Positions 61,501 through 64,000 of a stretch of 64,000 nt of DNA are shown here, piece by piece. Each line of letters begins with the position of its first letter. The first letter of the stretch is position 1. The stretch is from Aptenodytes patagonicus (taxonomy: Eukaryota > Chordata > Aves > Sphenisciformes > Spheniscidae), in NCBI RefSeq assembly GCF_965638725.1, contig NC_134970.1:6244001-6308000 (forward strand), written 5' to 3'. A model generated the notes under the pieces. That model was given only the letters and a program-made list of their open reading frames with translations. It was not told the origin of the DNA and did no database searches. The position numbers were made by a program, and so were the translations under genes.

Positions 61501-61868
61501 GTGGTACTGTAAAACTGTAAATTGTAGAAGCTCTGAATGGAGTTTTGAATGTGTAAAATGCTATCTGGGTTACAATATTTTTTGTTAATTCATTAATACT
61601 CTCATTTTTTTTTGTGGTCATTAGTTCCCTTCCTCTGACCTACCCTTTAAATTATCTTAATGCTGCACAGTAGTTGTCTGTATTTTTGTTCTTTACGCCA
61701 TGACTGAAGATCCATTCTAATGGTTCCACTTAACTGGAGTGCTCAGGAAAATGTTTTGTAATGTTTCTTTCCCTCGCACATAGATTTGATGTTACGGAGT
61801 CTATGCTCTGTACAATAGCAATCCAGCTTCTCACAGGAACTCTGGGGCCCTGGTTCTGGAACTATACG
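49189..61868 (+). CDS. CEPT1: CEPT1, choline/ethanolamine phosphotransferase 1 (5' part; continues past the window)
   Basis: Exons 49189-49527, 53250-53397, 54398-54539 and 61784-61868 join without a frame break to 238 codons (human full length 416 aa from memory). CEPT1 transfers phosphocholine or phosphoethanolamine from the CDP-alcohol to diacylglycerol in the ER/nuclear membrane, the last step of the Kennedy pathway. Diagnostic sequence: [15 protein letters not shown] start, [40 protein letters not shown], and the full CDP-alcohol phosphotransferase signature D133-AI-D136-G137-KQ-A140-R141-(x8)-G150-ELF-D154-HGC-D158 with all catalytic acidic residues present. Hydrophobic spans follow. 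The last exon in the window differs from the mammalian one (see findings). Shares its promoter with DRAM2. Confidence 0.95.
49528..53249 (+). other. CEPT1 intron 2
   Basis: About 3.7 kb with poly-A or poly-T runs near 51766 and 51890. No repeat copy or second exon recognised. Confidence 0.65.
53250..53397 (+). CDS. CEPT1: CEPT1 exon with the catalytic signature
   Basis: 148 nt, acceptor TTCTTAG|GCACCT, donor CCACAG|GTATTG. It encodes [20 protein letters not shown], then the DG-x2-AR-x8-G-x3-D-x3-D active-site motif. Confidence 0.95.
53398..54397 (+). other. CEPT1 intron 3
   Basis: 1.0 kb; a G-run near 54029 is the only noted low-complexity tract. Confidence 0.65.
54398..54539 (+). CDS. CEPT1: CEPT1 coding exon 3
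   Basis: 142 nt, acceptor TCTGCAG|TCTTTG, donor GGCAT|GTAAGT. It encodes [19 protein letters not shown] and continues to [11 protein letters not shown], near identical to the human sequence. Confidence 0.95.
54540..61783 (+). other. CEPT1 intron 4
   Basis: About 7.2 kb. Reading through it I found no second DVTE-type exon, no complete repeat copy, and only small tracts such as a TG/TA repeat near 58229-58258. Confidence 0.6.
61784..61868 (+). CDS. CEPT1: CEPT1 coding exon 4, variant sequence
   Basis: 85 nt with pyrimidine-rich acceptor CACATAG|ATTTGA and donor TATACG|GTAAAG. It starts in the phase left by the previous exon and reads (I)[19 protein letters not shown] followed by LGPWFWNYT. 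It keeps the DVTE core and the 28-codon length of the mammalian exon ([20 protein letters not shown]...) but the transmembrane part differs. Likely one of two mutually exclusive exons. Confidence 0.75.
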
Positions 61869-64000
61869 GTAAAGCGAACATTAATGCTACCTGGCAAGCA
61901 ATGGCATGGACTAAGCAGAGACAGCACCTTTGTCATGCACATAGTAACTGGTATAGGAAAACCATCTTTCTAAGGGTATTTCACAAGTGCTTTAATACGA
62001 GGGGAAAAAAACGTTTGCAAAGGATGAACGAGCAGTAAAAATCCGATCTAACTGGAAATTAATTTTTTTGAAAGCATCATGTTTTACTTGAAAACAAAGC
62101 AAAAACCTGCCTGTTAAACAGAAAAAAAAATTGCTTTAAACGTTTCTTTTTATTTTGTCACAGTTCTGGCTTCACCTAAAAGATAACCAGGGTTGTGGAA
62201 GCAGCTCTGTAAGTGTGGGTGTAGAATAACTTTGTTGGAACTACTTTTTAAAGCTGTAGAAATTCTTTTGTTGCTGTTTAAATACCTTTCCACCAGAAAA
62301 AAAGAATTGCTTGGCTAGTTCAGGGAACTGTACGCTGTGCAATAGCTTAAAAAGTCACCAGTTACTGGTTAAAAATGCCTGTTTTGAACTATGCCACTTT
62401 ATCCATGTAGTCTAGTCGCTTAACTGTGCTTGTAGCTTCGTTGTTAAGTAACTTCATTTCCTGGTTGTCTTTATTTTCAAAATGCTTTTCCTTATGTCTA
62501 TGCTAAATATATCCTTCTCCACTCTGGTTTACTACTCTTTAGAAGGGAATTTCTTTTCCTTATTCCATCTTTTTTAATACAGTATATATAGGTGGGGCTT
62601 TTTTCCGCCCCAATAAAATGGTAGCATTAAAAGTGAGTAAGTTGGATTCCTTGAAATTTCTAATAGTTGCTGGATTATTAGCCAGGAGTTTCCCTCAAAA
62701 TATTTGAGGATATAAGAGTAGCTTTTTGATAGCCTTCTTAGAACTGCATCAGATTTTAAATAAAACTGAGATTTTTTTTTTTGGTGGCTTGTTTACATAC
62801 CCTCTGTTAAACTTGCATTGATGTAAATTACGCTGTTCTTTTGGTTTTTTCATGTAATAGTTCAGCACAATCTCTGCTTTCATGAGGCTATTAGAAAGAG
62901 TCCTTAATTACCAGCTCTACTTTAGAGCCAACAATATCAGCAATCATGGTGTATCCATATCCACTGGCTGCATCTGACAATTTAAGCCAAGTGCCAGTTA
63001 GGCGTGCTCTGAAGATAGTCAGATGACATAATTTTTAAATACTTTGTTGATAGTCTATGAAAGGCTGGAAATACTTAGTGTCAGGAAATGATAATGTAGC
63101 AAGCAATAATTTGAAGGAAGGAAGAGCTTAATCAAGATTTTAGACTGTTGTGATAACAGTGTTATGACTCTGCCCAAGAAGTCACTTAGGGGAAAAAAAA
63201 TAAAAAATCCCTTAGTACCAAAACATTCAGAGACTTCTGAAGTCACCCACTGGTATGATAGTTATGTGAGGAAGCAACTGAAATTCTGTAATGAGAGTGA
63301 ATTGTTTAAAATGGGGGAGGACAAATTGCTGTCTAATGGAGGGGGGAGTTCTGATTCTCCGCACAGGTGACCTGGAGCCGATGGAGGTGTCAGTCTGTAG
63401 ACCCCACCTATGGTCTCCACCCTTGGAAAGGATGCCTCTGCTGTTCAAGAAATTCGTTTTACAAATAAATGCAGTGGTTGGTAGGACTGGTGTGTGTAGT
63501 GGGTGAGCCAGGCAGAGCATTTTGTCACTTTTGCTCCAGTAACAGAATGCCAAGTGTTTGCCTGTGACAAGTCCCCTCATGCAATTTAATTTTAACCAGT
63601 TTTTAGGCATACTGAATTACAAAATGGACTTAATCGTCTTTTTAAATTCTTGCATACGTAGTTTCAGATGCCTTCTGGCATCTTTATGTTTAGGACATAG
63701 GTCTTAACTAACAAGTAAAGATGCTGCTGCTTCTAAGTCACTTGCTCAGAACATGCAAAGCATCACACTTACTTTACGCAGTTCGAGGTCAGGTGGTACA
63801 GACTTTTATTTCAGTATTGCACCATCTCTGAGGTGGTTAAGCTACAGGAAATACGTATTCACGCTATTCTTTTTCATCTGATAGCTGTTTCATGTGACAA
63901 ACATTTGTAGTGAGAAAGTATAATAATATAGCCATATCTTGGAAATACTACATGATCTGGCAAAATATGAAGTGAATAGATTGCAACACAGATAAACCTT
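61869..64000 (+). other. CEPT1 intron 5 (partial)
   Basis: The remaining 2.1 kb has no recognisable CEPT1 exon; the next expected block (equivalent to IPVLNIQMK onward) lies beyond the window. Confidence 0.6.

Noticed and set aside
54540-61783. A second, canonical DVTE-type CEPT1 exon in intron 4
   Set aside because: Looked for by reading; no frame with that motif and splice signals was found.
1-64000. CRISPR arrays, tRNA/rRNA genes, bacterial operons or phage genes
   Set aside because: No direct repeat-spacer pattern, cloverleaf or rRNA sequence was seen; the window is vertebrate.

Overview
The window is vertebrate nuclear DNA, most likely from a bird. Three multi-exon genes are recognisable from their protein sequences. 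The interspersed repeats are CR1 LINEs with the bird-type 3' end and avian ERVL-type LTRs. There are no bacterial, phage, plasmid, CRISPR, tRNA or rRNA features that I can support.

Layout. 1-8.2 kb is gene-poor and holds an antisense CR1 with an LTR abutting it (about 3.5-4.45 kb), a longer sense CR1 (about 7.24-8.2 kb) and a few unidentified open frames. A CpG island at about 8.3-9.6 kb is the promoter and first exon of LRIF1 (plus strand; coding exons 9002-9066, 14953-16468, 18056-18334, 19663-20130; 775 aa predicted). 20.6-31.6 kb is intergenic with decayed CR1 and LTR copies. DRAM2 is on the minus strand (seven coding exons between 41219 and 31845; 266 aa predicted, the same length as human DRAM2 as I recall it). 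Its noncoding first exon lies in a second CpG island at about 47.2-47.9 kb. That island is shared head to head with CEPT1 (plus strand), whose coding exons 49189-49527, 53250-53397, 54398-54539 and 61784-61868 are in the window; the rest lies beyond 64 kb.

Roles. LRIF1 is a nuclear heterochromatin-associated factor (HP1 and SMCHD1 partner). DRAM2 is a six-pass lysosomal membrane protein linked to autophagy. CEPT1 is the CDP-choline/CDP-ethanolamine phosphotransferase that makes phosphatidylcholine and phosphatidylethanolamine. They share a syntenic block in vertebrates but not one pathway. LRIF1 and DRAM2 converge; DRAM2 and CEPT1 diverge from one promoter.

Nothing here convincingly looks like an undescribed system. 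The observations most worth checking are: a CEPT1 exon (61784-61868) with the length and phase of the usual mammalian exon but a different transmembrane sequence, suggesting mutually exclusive exons; the orientation of LRIF1 relative to DRAM2, which differs from what I recall for human; the mirrored 12-bp splice-donor sequences around the DRAM2/CEPT1 promoter; and a solo LTR with perfect 5-bp target-site duplications inside DRAM2. Splice sites were placed by eye from reading frame, GT/AG signals and remembered homologues; no alignment was run.
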